64,000 nt of DNA, from contig MEHQ01002617.1 of assembly GCA_008828725.1 (NCBI GenBank), positions 28,731 through 92,730 of the forward strand. The letters are read 5' to 3'. Source of the DNA: Saccharina japonica. Taxonomy: Eukaryota > Sar > Phaeophyceae > Laminariales > Laminariaceae. Under the pieces are notes generated by a model. The model made no database searches. It was not told where the DNA came from and was given only the letters and a program-made list of their open reading frames with translations. The position numbers and the translations under genes were made by a program. Positions 13,684 to 25,200 of the stretch are shown piece by piece (position 1 is the stretch's first letter; every line of letters starts with the position of its first letter).

Positions 13684-14020
13684 GTCGCCCCGGTAGAGTA
13701 GTGGCGAGCTTCAAAGGCTACTATCATTGGTACCCAAGTTCGAATCCCACCGTGGTGAGAGATTTTGACTTTATTTGAAAAAAATAAAAAGGAACCAATT
13801 GCTGAGAGCGCCTTCGTGGCGTGGGTAGGCGGAATCCGACGCAAGTCGACGAGGGAAGAAAGTGCTGAAATATTCTCGCGCTAAAAAAGCAAGGCAAGAA
13901 CCGGGAGGAGGGAGAAGCGCCTACTTTGTGACCCCGGATCTGAGTTACGACTAGGGAGGAGAGAGAAAGGAAGGGCGAAGACAATAAATGGGATGGACAA
14001 AAACAAAAACAAAAACAAAA
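13684..14020 (+). mobile_element. tRNA-derived SINE-like element, copy 2
   Basis: It begins GTCGCCCCGGTAG like copy 1. A-box-like TAGAGTAGTGG (about 13693) and B-box AGTTCGAATCC (13737) are spaced as in a tRNA. The body from about 13855 is roughly 85% identical to copy 1 by eye, and the 3' end is a degenerate (AAAAAC)n tail. It has the same orientation as copy 1, with about 130 bp between them, so it is either a second insertion or part of a local duplication. Confidence 0.7.
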
Positions 14021-15687
14021 TAATGGGCATGTGATCGGCCCACGACTGCTGCTGTGGGGTGCAAGCATACTATTCATATCAATACAACACGTCACAACTG
14101 AAGCGCATCGTACACCTCAAGCGATAACAAGTTAATGAAATCTGGAGGGGAAAACGAAACCAAAGACATACACAAGAACAGGAGAATACATTATATATAT
14201 ATACATATGTTCCCCTCAAAACCCGTAGTTCACGCGATCGAAGCATCCCACTCAGCTTGCAAAGATGAGTTTCGATCAAACCCTCGATCTCAGACCTATG
14301 CCAATGGGAAAGCAAGGTTACCCTAAACATATAAGAAATTCCTAAGATCCCCGCCAGATTTTTCCAGAACAAGCTTGCTATGGGACCGATTCTTAAGACG
14401 GAGTATTCCCAACTTTTGGAAAAGCCCGAAAAAGGCAATTCTCAGGCCGACTTTAGGACAAGATCGGCTTGAGAAAAACTCAGGCGGATGTTAGTTCGAA
14501 GCGGCGAGATTCCGAGTCCTCGACAGACATGGATCGACGAAACCAACGACTGCCTCATCAACAGATGACAAACTTTCTCGATCCGTCTCAAATGGCAAAC
14601 CCCTACGTAGTCTTTTTCGGGTTTGGGAGAAGAGCGTAGGACGCCGCCGGCAGTCTCTCGCACCCTAATGCATGGATCCACCTTGTACCTTCGCGGCCGC
14701 CATCTACACTCGTTGGCCTTGCCCGACCCGAAGCGGGTTGGCCGTGGGCTGAGTCTATGTCGAGATCGAAGGTCTATCGTCGCACGAGCTGATTTTTATC
14801 AGGGTGTTGACGATTTGCAACGAGAAAAAGAAAACTGCGCCACCTGCAGCCGTTTGGAAATAAATAAGAAAAAATCAAACGTTTTTCCCTTTTTTCCCAC
14901 AGCGGCGGTACGAGCGGATCTTCAGCCTGAAAACTACAGAGAAATAGTTCAAACCTCGCTTTCAAAAATCGCTTTCCCATTGGCATAGGTCTCACAGCTG
15001 TGTGTGTGTGTGTGTGTTTTTTTTTATACGTGTGGAGGCAGGGGACCACGACACATCAGCAGCAGTAGTAGCGGTCCCTCGTAAGTGCCCGTTGAGCAGG
15101 GCAGGGTTCCCGATAAAAGCCCGTGCAATCGCTTTGCACGTGAAGGAATAACCTGTGCGCGGAGTTGTCGGCTCGTGCATGTCGGCACTACGATGGGCGG
15201 AAAAAATCGGCTTGTGATATTTGCGTTCTCGCGTTTTTTTCGCTGCCTTGCTCTTCTCGGTATAGGATTCTGTATTTTCAAGGACCTTATATAGTAGGGG
15301 GCGGTTTTAAACTACTTGGGAACTTTAACTTTTCCCGCGGGATTTAGTCGCCACGGGAATTCACGTGATTGTTTGAACGGGAACCGGCCACCACGAGAAA
15401 TCATTTCCGCGGGATGTCGTAGCCACCACAGGAATTCACGGGATTTCTGTTGAGGCCACACACGGAACACAGACCCTTCAGGTTTTCATCATATGACCTT
15501 TTATGTATATCGTTCGGCTGCGGGGATGGTCATACCGTTCGTTGCCGTTTTGTATAGCACCTGGTATTGTACTTTATACTTTCTATTTTTGAAATACTTT
15601 TATATTATTTCAGTCACTTCACTGGGGCCTTGGAGACAGAAAAAAAACATAATCTAATTTCACAGCTAGCTCTCGAGCTAAAAATGT
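14021..15687. other. no gene recognised; small repeats
   Basis: No exon is supported. The stretch contains a 37-base segment (14243-14279) with an inverted copy near 22705-22741, a (GT)n tract at 15000-15018, and CGGGATTT/CACGGGAATTC words at 15330-15460 that resemble the motif of the region at 20708. Confidence 0.5.
15000..15018. repeat. (GT)n microsatellite
   Basis: Nine GT units followed by a T run. Confidence 0.95.
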
Positions 15688-15695
15688 AAACATTA

Positions 15696-17224
15696 CACAC
15701 CCCGGACAGCTCATGAGCTAGCTCATCTGTCGTGTATAGCTCAAGCTTTGAAAACACGTGCAGATGAGCTACCGATTATAGCTCAAGCCTAGGAAAACAT
15801 GTGTAGCTCATGTAGCTCATATAGCTCATTTCGGGACGGATGAGCTAGCTCAGGCAGATCATACAGCTCACCTTGTGCAAAAGTGTGCTATAGCTCAACT
15901 TTTGAAAACATGTGCAGATGAGCTACCGATTATAGCTCAACTTTTGAAAACATGTGCAGATGAGCTACCGATTATAGCTCAAGCTTTGAAAACATGCGCA
16001 GATGAGCTACCGATTATAGCTCAAGCCTTCGAAACATGTGCAGATGAGCTACCGATTACAGCTCAAGCCTTCAAAACATGTACAGATGAGCTACCGCCTA
16101 TAGCTCAAGCCTCCAAAACATGTGCAGATGAGCTATCGCCTACAGCTCAAGCCTTCAAAACATGTGCAGATGAGCTACCGCCTATAGCTCGAGCCGGGAA
16201 AACATGTGCAGATGAGCTATCGCCTATAGCTCACCCCGGGAAAACATGATCATAGCTCATGTACGCAGCTCATTGTAGATCTTTCCCGGCGAACATGCAT
16301 ATAACACCCTCACTTTGGCCTGCATACAATCTAGAAATTTCCATTTATTCCACCTTGTGCAGAAAATGTTCAGCTTTCGGTTTCTTACCTCAAGTTTTTC
16401 GTCCTATACTAAAATCAAGTAAGTCGTGTTTATTTTTGTTCATCCTGGTCAACTTTATTTTCGATGTTCTTTTCGTACTTTGGTTTTCAAACCCACGCTG
16501 ATACTGAAATCAAGTAAATACAAGTATCGTCTTGGTCGAGAGATTTCCAGCCAAGACTTTTAGTTATCAATAGAGATTTGGTACGGAAATAAAAATATCG
16601 TCTCGGTCAAGACGAGGCTTTCACCACATCCCGGACGAGACTTGTATCACACCCCGGGTATATTCCAAAAGGTCTCGGTTTTGGAAGTCCGCGCGCACGC
16701 GAGCTTTGATCCAGATTTGTTACGTATAATGACATCTCGTGAGCTTGGTCATCTGTCCCCTCTAGCTCAAGCCTTGAAAACATTTGCAGATGAGCTACCG
16801 CCTATAGCTCAAGCCTCCAAAACAAGTGCAGATGAGCTACGTACCGCCTACAGCTCAAGCCTCCAAAACATGTGCAGATGAGCTACGTACCGCCTACAGC
16901 TCAAGCCTCCAAAACATGTGCAGATGAGCTACCGATTATAGTTCAAGTTTTGAAAACATGCGCAGGTGAGCTACCGATTATAGCTCAAGCCTTCGAAACA
17001 TGCGTAGCTCATGTAGCTCCTATAGCTCATTTTGGGCCAAATGAGCTAGCTCAGGCAGATCATATAGCTCACTCCGGACATACGTGTGCAGATGAGCTAC
17101 CGATTATAGCTCAAAAACATGTGCAGATGAGCTATCGCCTATAGCTCAAGCGAAGGAAAACATGTGTAGCTCACGTAAAAAAGAGCTAGCTCGAGCTACG
17201 GTGAGCTGATCTGTCCGGGGTGTG
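15696..17224. mobile_element. AGCTCA-motif DNA element with TIRs and 8-bp TSD
   Basis: The 14-bp termini CACACCCCGGACAG are exact inverted repeats, and the element is flanked on both sides by AAACATTA (15688-15695 and 17225-17232), a perfect 8-bp target-site duplication. Two arrays of a 42-bp unit occupy 15745-16255 and 16755-17170. Each unit holds GATGAGCTA and TATAGCTCAA, which are inverted AGCTCA words. The centre (16260-16740) is non-repetitive and shows no transposase. An 8-bp duplication is typical of hAT-type transposases, so I infer that a transposase acting from elsewhere moved this non-autonomous element. Confidence 0.9.
15745..16255 (+). repeat. 42-bp tandem array (left half)
   Basis: About ten head-to-tail units of 42 bp, each with inverted AGCTCA words. 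Because 42 is a multiple of three, a frame stays open for 125 codons (15875-16249) and reads as a 14-residue repeat. This is a by-product of the period and not evidence of a gene. Confidence 0.9.
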
Positions 17225-17232
17225 AAACATTA

Positions 17233-17823
17233 CCCACACGAATACACTACGTGAGTACAAGTTATACCCCGGATACAATGTAATGAGCATTAATCAGCAT
17301 ATTTATACGAGCATCATCGCAATGCTGCAGTAAAAAAAAACGCAAAATAAGGCGGCTTTTTGTTTAGGTTCATAAATTTTGCGTTTTTTTTTACCAAGGG
17401 CAAGAAAAAAAGCTTTTCTATGGAACTCTAAACGACGAAGTTTGACCACAAAAAAATACGAACATCAGTTCGGCTATAATAGGCCACCTCGTTCGTTCTG
17501 CGCCCCAGAATGAACAGGGTCAGAGGTTACAAACTGAGGTTCCTACGTGTTTGATTTGTTTTTATGCATCCTATGTTTGGCATTACAACAGTCAGTACAT
17601 ACTCGTATTATTGTGTCGTCGACCCGGCACACCAGCAGAGCTGCTGCATATCATACAGTCTTAAGCGGTCGCGTACACTCTCACTCAGGATCAAGCCTGC
17701 ACTCTCACCCCGGCTTCGGGGAGGGACGATGCTGCGGATGTGATATATCGACGATATATTATCTGTCTGGCATCTCGTGGTCGCTGTTTTTGTTGCTGCC
17801 GCGAGCCGGGTAAGGCACACTTT
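17233..17823. other. no gene recognised
   Basis: AT-rich in the first part (17233-17450), with mirror A and T runs around 17335 and 17390. Nothing coding is supported. Confidence 0.5.
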
Positions 17824-18594
17824 TGGTTTTTTTCGTGGAAGTGCGCGGAAGTTTCCACGGAAGCTTCCACCGCTTCCACGGAAGCTTCCGTCGCTTCCAC
17901 GGAAGCTTCCACGGAAGCGATGGAAGCTTCCGCGGAAGCTTCCGCGGAAGCGATGGAAGCTTCCGTGGAAGCATGGAAGCTTCCGCGGAAGCATGGAAGC
18001 TTCCGTGGAAGCTTCCGCGGAAGCATGGAAGCTTCCGTGGAAGCTTCCACCGTGGAAACTTCCGTGGAAGCTGACAGTGGAAGTTCTAAGCTTCCGCCTT
18101 TTGACCGCGAGGTGGAAAGAGCGAGGCTGGGAGTCGACCTTGTGCTTCGCACCTGGACAGGTCTAGGGTGGCTCCATTCGGCTTCGCCTCACTCCGCGGT
18201 TTTTATTAAGAAGGCTCTTATGGGAACACATCCTGGCGGGGCCTGTTTGTGTGGGATCAGGGGTGTGATGGGATCACCCTTTCTTTGGTGGACGAGTGGT
18301 GGTAAGCTTCCACGAATACTTCCACGGAAGCTTCCATGACGGCAGTGTCGACATCTTCCGCAGAAGCACGTACGGCCTGCGGGAAGCTTACACCGTCCCC
18401 GTGGAAGTATGGAAGTTTCCACGGAAATTTCCATGGACTTCCGCGGAAGCTTCCATGAAAGCTTCCGACGCTTCCACGGAAGCTTCCGTCGCTTCCACGG
18501 AAGCTTCCATGGAAGCGGTGGAAGTTTCCGTGAAAGCGGTGGAAGCTTCCATGGAAGCTTCCGCGGAAGTCCATGGAAAAAACCAATAGTGGAC
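17824..18594. repeat. GGAAGCTTCC-motif element
   Basis: Two dense arrays (17840-18080 and 18300-18580) of variants of GGAAGCTTCC and CCACGGAAGC flank a non-repetitive centre (18085-18300). The outer ends are imperfect inverted repeats: TTGGTTTTTTTCGTGGAAG on the left, and on the right, read inverted, TTGGTTTTTTCCATGGACTT. The plan is the same as in the AGCTCA element, but I could not find a matching target duplication. Long frames across it (up to 199 codons) encode only Gly-Ser-Phe or Glu-Ala-Ser repeats and are artefacts. Confidence 0.7.
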
Positions 18595-19253
18595 TAGATC
18601 GCGCGAGCCTGTGTTTTATCGTGCCCACCAACTTGAGAGCCGACGCAATGCTCGGTATCTGGGTGCCGTCGCTGCTCGCTTGGCGCGCAGAGGCGGCACG
18701 TGCTGGGCGATGGTGGGGTTAAGTCGATTCTAACTTTTTATTTGTACGAGTGAGTACGATTGGGCGTCGTACCTTCACAGCTGCTCTCTTCTAAATATTT
18801 AATAAATAAAACAGCTATATATATGTGATACTACTGCTGTATCAAGTTTATAGTACATTCTACCTGCTGGGTGGTGCGTGGTACCTCGTCTTTGGTGGTC
18901 TCCGTATCACATGGAAAAAAAACGTGTTCTTTGCCATTCGCCACCATAAGAAACTACATGGGACATGCAAGAGTTCAAAAACGAAGTCACAAACAGACGA
19001 GTCAAAAGGGGTCCATTGATGATACTAAAAAAAATCCCCATAAGAACCGGCCTTATTACTCGTGATCTATTGAGTTATAAATTAGAACCCTTTTCGTAGT
19101 GTACAATGATCACGTGATACATACGTGCCTGGTATGCAGCACGATAGATAATACGTACTCGAGAGTGGGTGCGTGTGCGTGCTGATCCCGTTTGGTGGTG
19201 CCGAGCACGCTCGAGACGCGTGAAAGCTTTGTTTACAACAGCAGTACGAAGTG
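18595..19253. other. no gene recognised
   Basis: Nothing coding or repetitive is supported here. Confidence 0.5.
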
Positions 19254-19972
19254 CACAGATGCTCCGAGTACCTTGGGGTAAAGTAAAGAGTATTGGACAT
19301 CAAGTACTTCAGGTACTTCGTGTACTCGGAGTATTTCGGGGTTCGATACTCCGGGATACTGCTCGTACTCGGAGTATTTCGGGTGTGAAGACTCTCGATA
19401 CTGCTTGTATCAAGAGTGTTTAGGGGTCCGATACTGCGGTTACTCCTTGTACTCCGAGTATTTGGGACTTCAGGACTGCTCCTACTCCAAGTACTACTCC
19501 GAGTTATCCGAGTATTCGGGCTGCCAGTACTCTAATACTTCAAGTACTCGGAGTACGAAATGTACTCGATACTCGGACCCTAACTCGGAGTGTGAAGCAT
19601 ATTCATTCCTCCCAGGTTCTGAGAGCATGTGGCTGGCGTTTATAGCATTTCAAAGTTCACAGATGCTCTCATTTCCTGGAAGTATAATTAGAGTATTTTT
19701 AATAAAAGGCTTGAAAATACTTCGTGTACTCGCAGTATTTCGGTGTTCAATACTCTCGATACTCGTAGTACTCCGAGTAGTTTAGATTTTGTTTACTCCG
19801 AGTACTGCTCGTACCCGAGTATAATTACTGCCCACGCTCCCAGTACTCGGAGTATTTGGGCCTTCAGTACTGCTCATACTCCAAGTACTCCGAGTGTTTA
19901 GGTACTCTAACACTCTCAGTACTCGGAGTACTAAAAATACTCGATACTCCGAGTATACTCGGAGCAGCTGTG
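19254..19972. mobile_element. GTACTCGGAGTA-motif element
   Basis: It begins CACAGATGCTCCGAGTACC, the same terminus as the copy at 11883, and ends TACTCGGAGCAGCTGTG, a near-inverse of it. The interior consists of TACTCGGAGTA variants with a central spacer containing CATTCCTCCCAGG. It abuts a second copy directly at 19973, and the outer flanks do not match, so the insertion history is not clear. Confidence 0.75.
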
Positions 19973-20696
19973 CACTAGATGCTCCGATTACCTTGGAACA
20001 GAGTAAGGAGTACTGGAGATGAAACGCTTCAGGTACTCGCAATACTCGAGGAAGTATTTCTAGATTCTGTACGGCAGATACTGCCATACTCGGAGCATTT
20101 AGGCGTCCGATACTGCGGGTACTCAGGGTTATTCGCGGTATCCGGGCCTTCAGTACTGCTCGTACTCCCAGTTGATCATAGTATTCGGGTCGTACTCGAT
20201 AGTCCGAGTATGCTCGGGGTGTGGAGAAGATCAGAGGTGTTTTGGCATCATTTTAAAGGCTCGGCCGTCATTCCTCCCAGGTTCTGGGAGCGTGTGACTG
20301 GCGTTTATAGCGTTTCAAAATTCACGGCCGTCATTCCTCCCAGGTTCTGGGAGCGTGTGACTGGCGTTTATAGCATTTAAAAATTCACAGATGTTCCCAT
20401 TACCTGCAAGTATAATTATGATGGAGTGTTTTCGAGAACCAACTACTCGCTGTATTTCGAGGTTTTGTACTGCGGATACTGCCTGCACTCCAAGTACTTC
20501 GCAACTCGATACCGCGGGTACTCGGGGTTATGTACTGACAATACTCCCAGTACTCGCAGTATTTGGGCCTTGAGTACTGCTCATACTCCACGTACTCTCG
20601 AGTATTTTGGCTGCCAGTACTCTAATACTCTCAGTACTCTGAGTACGATTAATGCTCTATACTCCGAGTAACTCGTAGCATCTGTGCAACATTTCA
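19973..20696. mobile_element. GTACTCGGAGTA-motif element, adjoining second copy
   Basis: The left end CACTAGATGCTCCGATTACC is a mutated form of the family terminus, and the right end is TAGCATCTGTG. The central spacer is itself duplicated: a roughly 60-bp segment containing TCCCAGGTTCTGGGAGC occurs twice, at about 20270-20330 and 20325-20385. Confidence 0.7.
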
Positions 20697-20707
20697 TTTC
20701 GCACGGG

Positions 20708-22280
20708 ATTTGGAAAATCGATTCGTAGCTCCACCGGATTTTACGACACGGGAACGGAAAACCACGGGAAATCAGACATTACCACGGGAACAGTTTGGAC
20801 GGGAACGTAAAATCAACATGTATTCGGGAAATAGTAGGACGGGAACGGGAAATCAAGAGTTATTCGGGACCTGTTTGGACGGGACCACGTGGACGATCTA
20901 TGCACAGAAAAGAAGAGAAAAAAAAAACAAGGAGTATCATGGTGCCGCAGGCACCGTGTGGGACGGGACGGGAGTCCTTAGCCCGCCGCAGGCGGAAAGT
21001 GTTTGGGCTCCCGTTGTCAACGGGACGGGATCCCATCGTCAGTTTTTCTGCTCCCGTTGTGACGGGATGGGACGGGACAATTTTCGTCTAGACGGGACGG
21101 GAAATGTCCCATGCTTTCTAGACGGGACGGGAACGGGACGGGAAATGTCCACATGCTTTCTAGACGGGACGGGAACGGGACGGGAAGATGGGAGTTTTAT
21201 ATTGATGGGGACGGGATGGGAATCGAATATGGCTCCGATCTTTCAGACGGGAAGGGATGGGACTACCACGTTCTATAGTGGGACGGGAAACAATGGGAAA
21301 GACAACGGGAAAGGCAATGGGAAAATTGCCAGTGTCGATGGGAAAGGCAACGGGAAGCCCACTGGGGATATGTGGGACGTTCTCAACGGGACATAGATGC
21401 TCAACGGGACGTACACCCCACCTCCCCCAAGCCTCGTTACGAACTAGTAGTGTCTACCGCCGTGTACACCGGCACATGCAGTAGGTGTCAGATGCCGAAG
21501 CGCTGGCAATAAAATCTGCTAAAATATAAATGCATTTGTATAATATGATCCTTGTGAAGAGGATGCGTTGCGTGCAAAGACGATTCTGGAAAATAAGACG
21601 AGATTCGTACGTATCAGATATGATACAAAAATGACACAAAAAAACTTTTTTAAAATAGGTACAACATTGTTTTGTTATACGTACTCGCAAAGTGAAAAAA
21701 AAGAAAAAAAAATGGGAGAGCTGACAGCGTACAGTACCACAACAACAAATAATTAAATTCAAGATTCACCTTGGATTCACATATAAAAAATAAGAATATA
21801 ACAACTTCCACTGAAACTACGAAACTATATGTAAGTGGGAAGTGCAAATGGGAGATTTGGGAGGTTGAGTGGGAAGCGCAAATGGGAACTGACTATGGGA
21901 GCAGCATGTCCACAATGGTCATGGGAACGGGAGTACGTGCGGGGATAGTGGGACGGGAAGCAAGTGGGACGGGATAAATTATCCTGCCAACGGGATGGGA
22001 AGTGATGGGACGGGAGAAAGTATTCTGCCAACGGGATGGGAAGTGATGGGACGGGAGAAAGTATCCGACGATGGGATGGGAAGCAAGATGGGGACGGGAG
22101 GACGGGAGGACACTAATTCGGCCATATGGGACGGAAATGGGTAGGAAAAACATGATGGGATGGGACAAAGGGTCGTGGACGGGAGACATTTCACGATGGG
22201 TTCCCGTCCCGTCCCGTTCTCTATGGGAATTCCCGTCCCGTTGACTCCCATGATAGTCCTTGAAAAAAACGTGAAATCCC
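20708..22280. repeat. GACGGGA-motif region
   Basis: Dense GGGACGGGA/ACGGGAAC words fill 20708-21420 and 21830-22230, separated by an AT-rich centre (21480-21830) without the motif. Near the right end the motif turns over to TCCCGTCCCG. The left end has GCACGGGATTT and the right end AAATCCCGC, a possible inverted terminus, but no target duplication was found. A 228-codon frame at 20710 is only motif-derived. Confidence 0.7.
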
Positions 22281-25200
22281 GCAGGAATTTAGGAACACAA
22301 GGCGCGGGTCTTTCCAAGGTGCCCCACGGACTGATGCTCGAATGAGATACTCAGGGGTATATTTAAATTATAAAATCATACGTATAGGTTTGGAACATTT
22401 CGTAGACCGAACCCGCCGTCGGTTCAGATCGCGTTTTTCATCTGTACGGTTTGCGATTTTTCTGAGAGATACCTGGTACGTACGTAGTACATGATGTTAT
22501 ATATACATTTGAATATGCTTCTTCCATGAAATCCAAATCATATTTGGAAAAAAAAACTGAAAATCGGCGAGCTGCAGCAAGCAGTAGTTCGAATTCCGTT
22601 GCAGATCGGAACCCACTACGTAGAGGCCAAAGTGTACACTGCTGCCGTTAGATGGATAGTAGATTATGTCATCAACATATATACCACAGCTGTGACTAGG
22701 AGGATTTTATCGAAACTCATCTTTGCAAGCTGAGTGGGATACTTCGGTCGCGCGGACTACAAATATCATATATACACATAATATGCAAGCAGGGCGGGGA
22801 GGGGAAGTGCACGTCGGGATTCCTTGCCAAACCATGTAAAGTAGATTGGCAACAGCACCAGGTACGCAGGTATATAGGAGGTACGATACGTGCATGATCT
22901 ATAATACATACGCAAGAGCAAGCTATACACTGGATCCCTGGATTTTGGGTTTGATGCTTTCGTTTTCATGGAGACTGGAGACCCCTTGTCTTTGCCGCGT
23001 GTTTGGTGTATTACGGGCGAAATTTCATCAAAATCTTCGAGACGGTTGTCCGACGCCGGGACTACAGGCACTCCTATCCCGAGGGAGCCAGTCACCACGG
23101 GAGTACGAGACAGTCAGGTTTTGTATGGGATCTGGCCAACGCGGGGAAGGCTTTAACCACGACGGAACACAGCCACGACCCAAGACGCCGGAATCGCTTG
23201 TGCGGGATCCGACCACCGCCGATTTAGCCACGACGGGACTCAACCGATTCCTGTTTTCCGGGGGTGTAAATTGTGGTGCTATGCTCGCGGGCAGCCTTCC
23301 ATTGTCCTTGCGTCACCAGGAATGAAATGATTCATCGCACGTGAGATTAGAACCGACAACCTCACACTTGCACTGACTCTGCAAGAATCTCTCGTTCTGC
23401 GAGGGGGCCAGTTTCACTACGTAGCGAACGGGATAATTCGCACAGGGCGCGTCTGTACGAGGACGGTATTCACACTGCTGTTGATCTTCTGACGCCATTT
23501 AAACGGGAGATTGTGAGGCGCGTTCGTGTGGGAACGGCGGGTCACATGTTTGTGGGATAACCCTCGATCCCGCCCAACGTCGCGAGAAACAAGCTCGAAA
23601 ACACATGTCATCTTTCGTCGAACTTCGTATACCCCGAGTGCACTGGGCGTTGGGTCGCTACGCGAATAATGTGTCCCAATCGTGCCGAGTTCCGAGCCAG
23701 GCCTGTTCGCAGCACCTCATGGGACAGATTCCCACCATATAGAAACCTAAAAATAGCAAATATAACATTATTACCTATACTACATATGTACAAAGCACAC
23801 GAGTGTCGTCTTTTTCATCTCTTTGGAATTGGAAGCAGGGCGAGCGATGTTCTAACCCTCCTGGGAGTGCGTCTTACCTACCCTATGCCCAAAGTTCCCC
23901 TTGTTGTTGGGGCTCTAACCTCGATGATGTGGTTTTTGACTCGGTAACTCCTCTGGGCCATACTCGTAGAAAACATCGCACCTGCGCATTGCTGGATGTA
24001 CCTCAAGCATTTAGCCCGAAGGCCCTGCCACCATCCGTAGGGCAATCAACTATGCATGCAAGAGCCGCACGCATCGCTTCATCAACGCTCGGCCAGGCAC
24101 TACACGGTAAGTCGCAAGAGGCGCGTCGCTTGTACGTGCGTCGTTTTGTGGGGCATGTACACCCACAAATTGTGGACTCCCTATAGACCCGGGAGGCATT
24201 TTGCTTTAGGTAGTGGGGGGTTTCGTTTCGAAGCCAATTACCGAACGGTACGTGTACTAACTTGGCCAATAGCCGCACCAACGGCGCCAGACCTGCGCGG
24301 GCGAGATCACCAAGCGTTCTGTACTCGTAGCCTTGGCTATCGTCTCCTCCTCACGGGTGTGATTCATGCCTCGAACGACAAGAAGAGCGAAGACGGCACT
24401 GGGCATCCAAAATTACAAAATTAAAAAATTAAAAAAAAAACGTTCGTTCGTACTGCTGTAGATACCATAAAAAATAACATCCAATGTTACATACGTCAGC
24501 TGCGAGTTCAGCCGATTGGATGGTCGTATAAATACGTCAGCTGTGAGTTCGACTGATTCTCAAAGTTGATGCTCAACTTTGCGAGCTGCGTATATAGAAT
24601 GTTCGTTATATACGTCGTCCTTTGTAGTACATTTTCGTGTAATAATATTAGAGGGTTGGTTGTCACCCGGTGTGGCATAAATAAGGTACATACATATGAT
24701 ATGATAGTTAGTATGTGATACGCAATACGCAGCATACTCCGGCGACCAACTGGGTTCGACCTTTCGGGATTCGACGAAACGTATCCGCGGGGGGTGGCTT
24801 ACTCTGGGAGTGTGGTCACGGTTCAGTGAAGGTTGAGTTGCCAGCACGCGTGTTTGCCGTGGAGTCAGAGAAGGGGGCGAGTTTACAGTAGCACGTCATT
24901 CCCGGAAAATAGGTTCGATCCCAATCCAAACGTTCGAAATTTGAAATTTGCCCCGAAGAGCGTCCACGCCTTTGAGACAAGTTACTTGGAGGCAGAGTAT
25001 CAAAGAGAGACCACGCCCGAAAACAGCCGTTAGCATTCATGCAAATTATCTGGAATATTCTTCTATTGACAACGTGTGATTCAAAACAAGCTCACCATGG
25101 CGCACTCGATCGGGAGTGAACCGCACTGAACGGAACTGAGATATACGAGTAATGGAACGGAATGCCGGGCTCCCTTCCGGAGCGATGCCAATGGGCACAC

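Noticed and set aside
15745-17170. CRISPR-like array
   Set aside because: Units are contiguous 42-bp repeats without unique spacers, inside a TIR-bounded element in eukaryotic sequence.
17740-18339. 199-codon open frame and several 70-150 codon frames on both strands
   Set aside because: All are translations of the GGAAGCTTCC array (EASTEAS, GSFRGSF repeats). The palindromic motif opens frames on both strands.
20710-21396. 228-codon open frame
   Set aside because: It consists of repeated motif-derived words (DGTGT, NGTG) from the GACGGGA array. Neighbouring frames are similarly open, so it is a by-product of the repeat.
23310-23410. possible tRNA or SINE head on the minus strand
   Set aside because: A-box-like TAGTGAAACTGG and B-box-like GGTTCTAATC are present, but no cloverleaf stems form and no body or tail was found.
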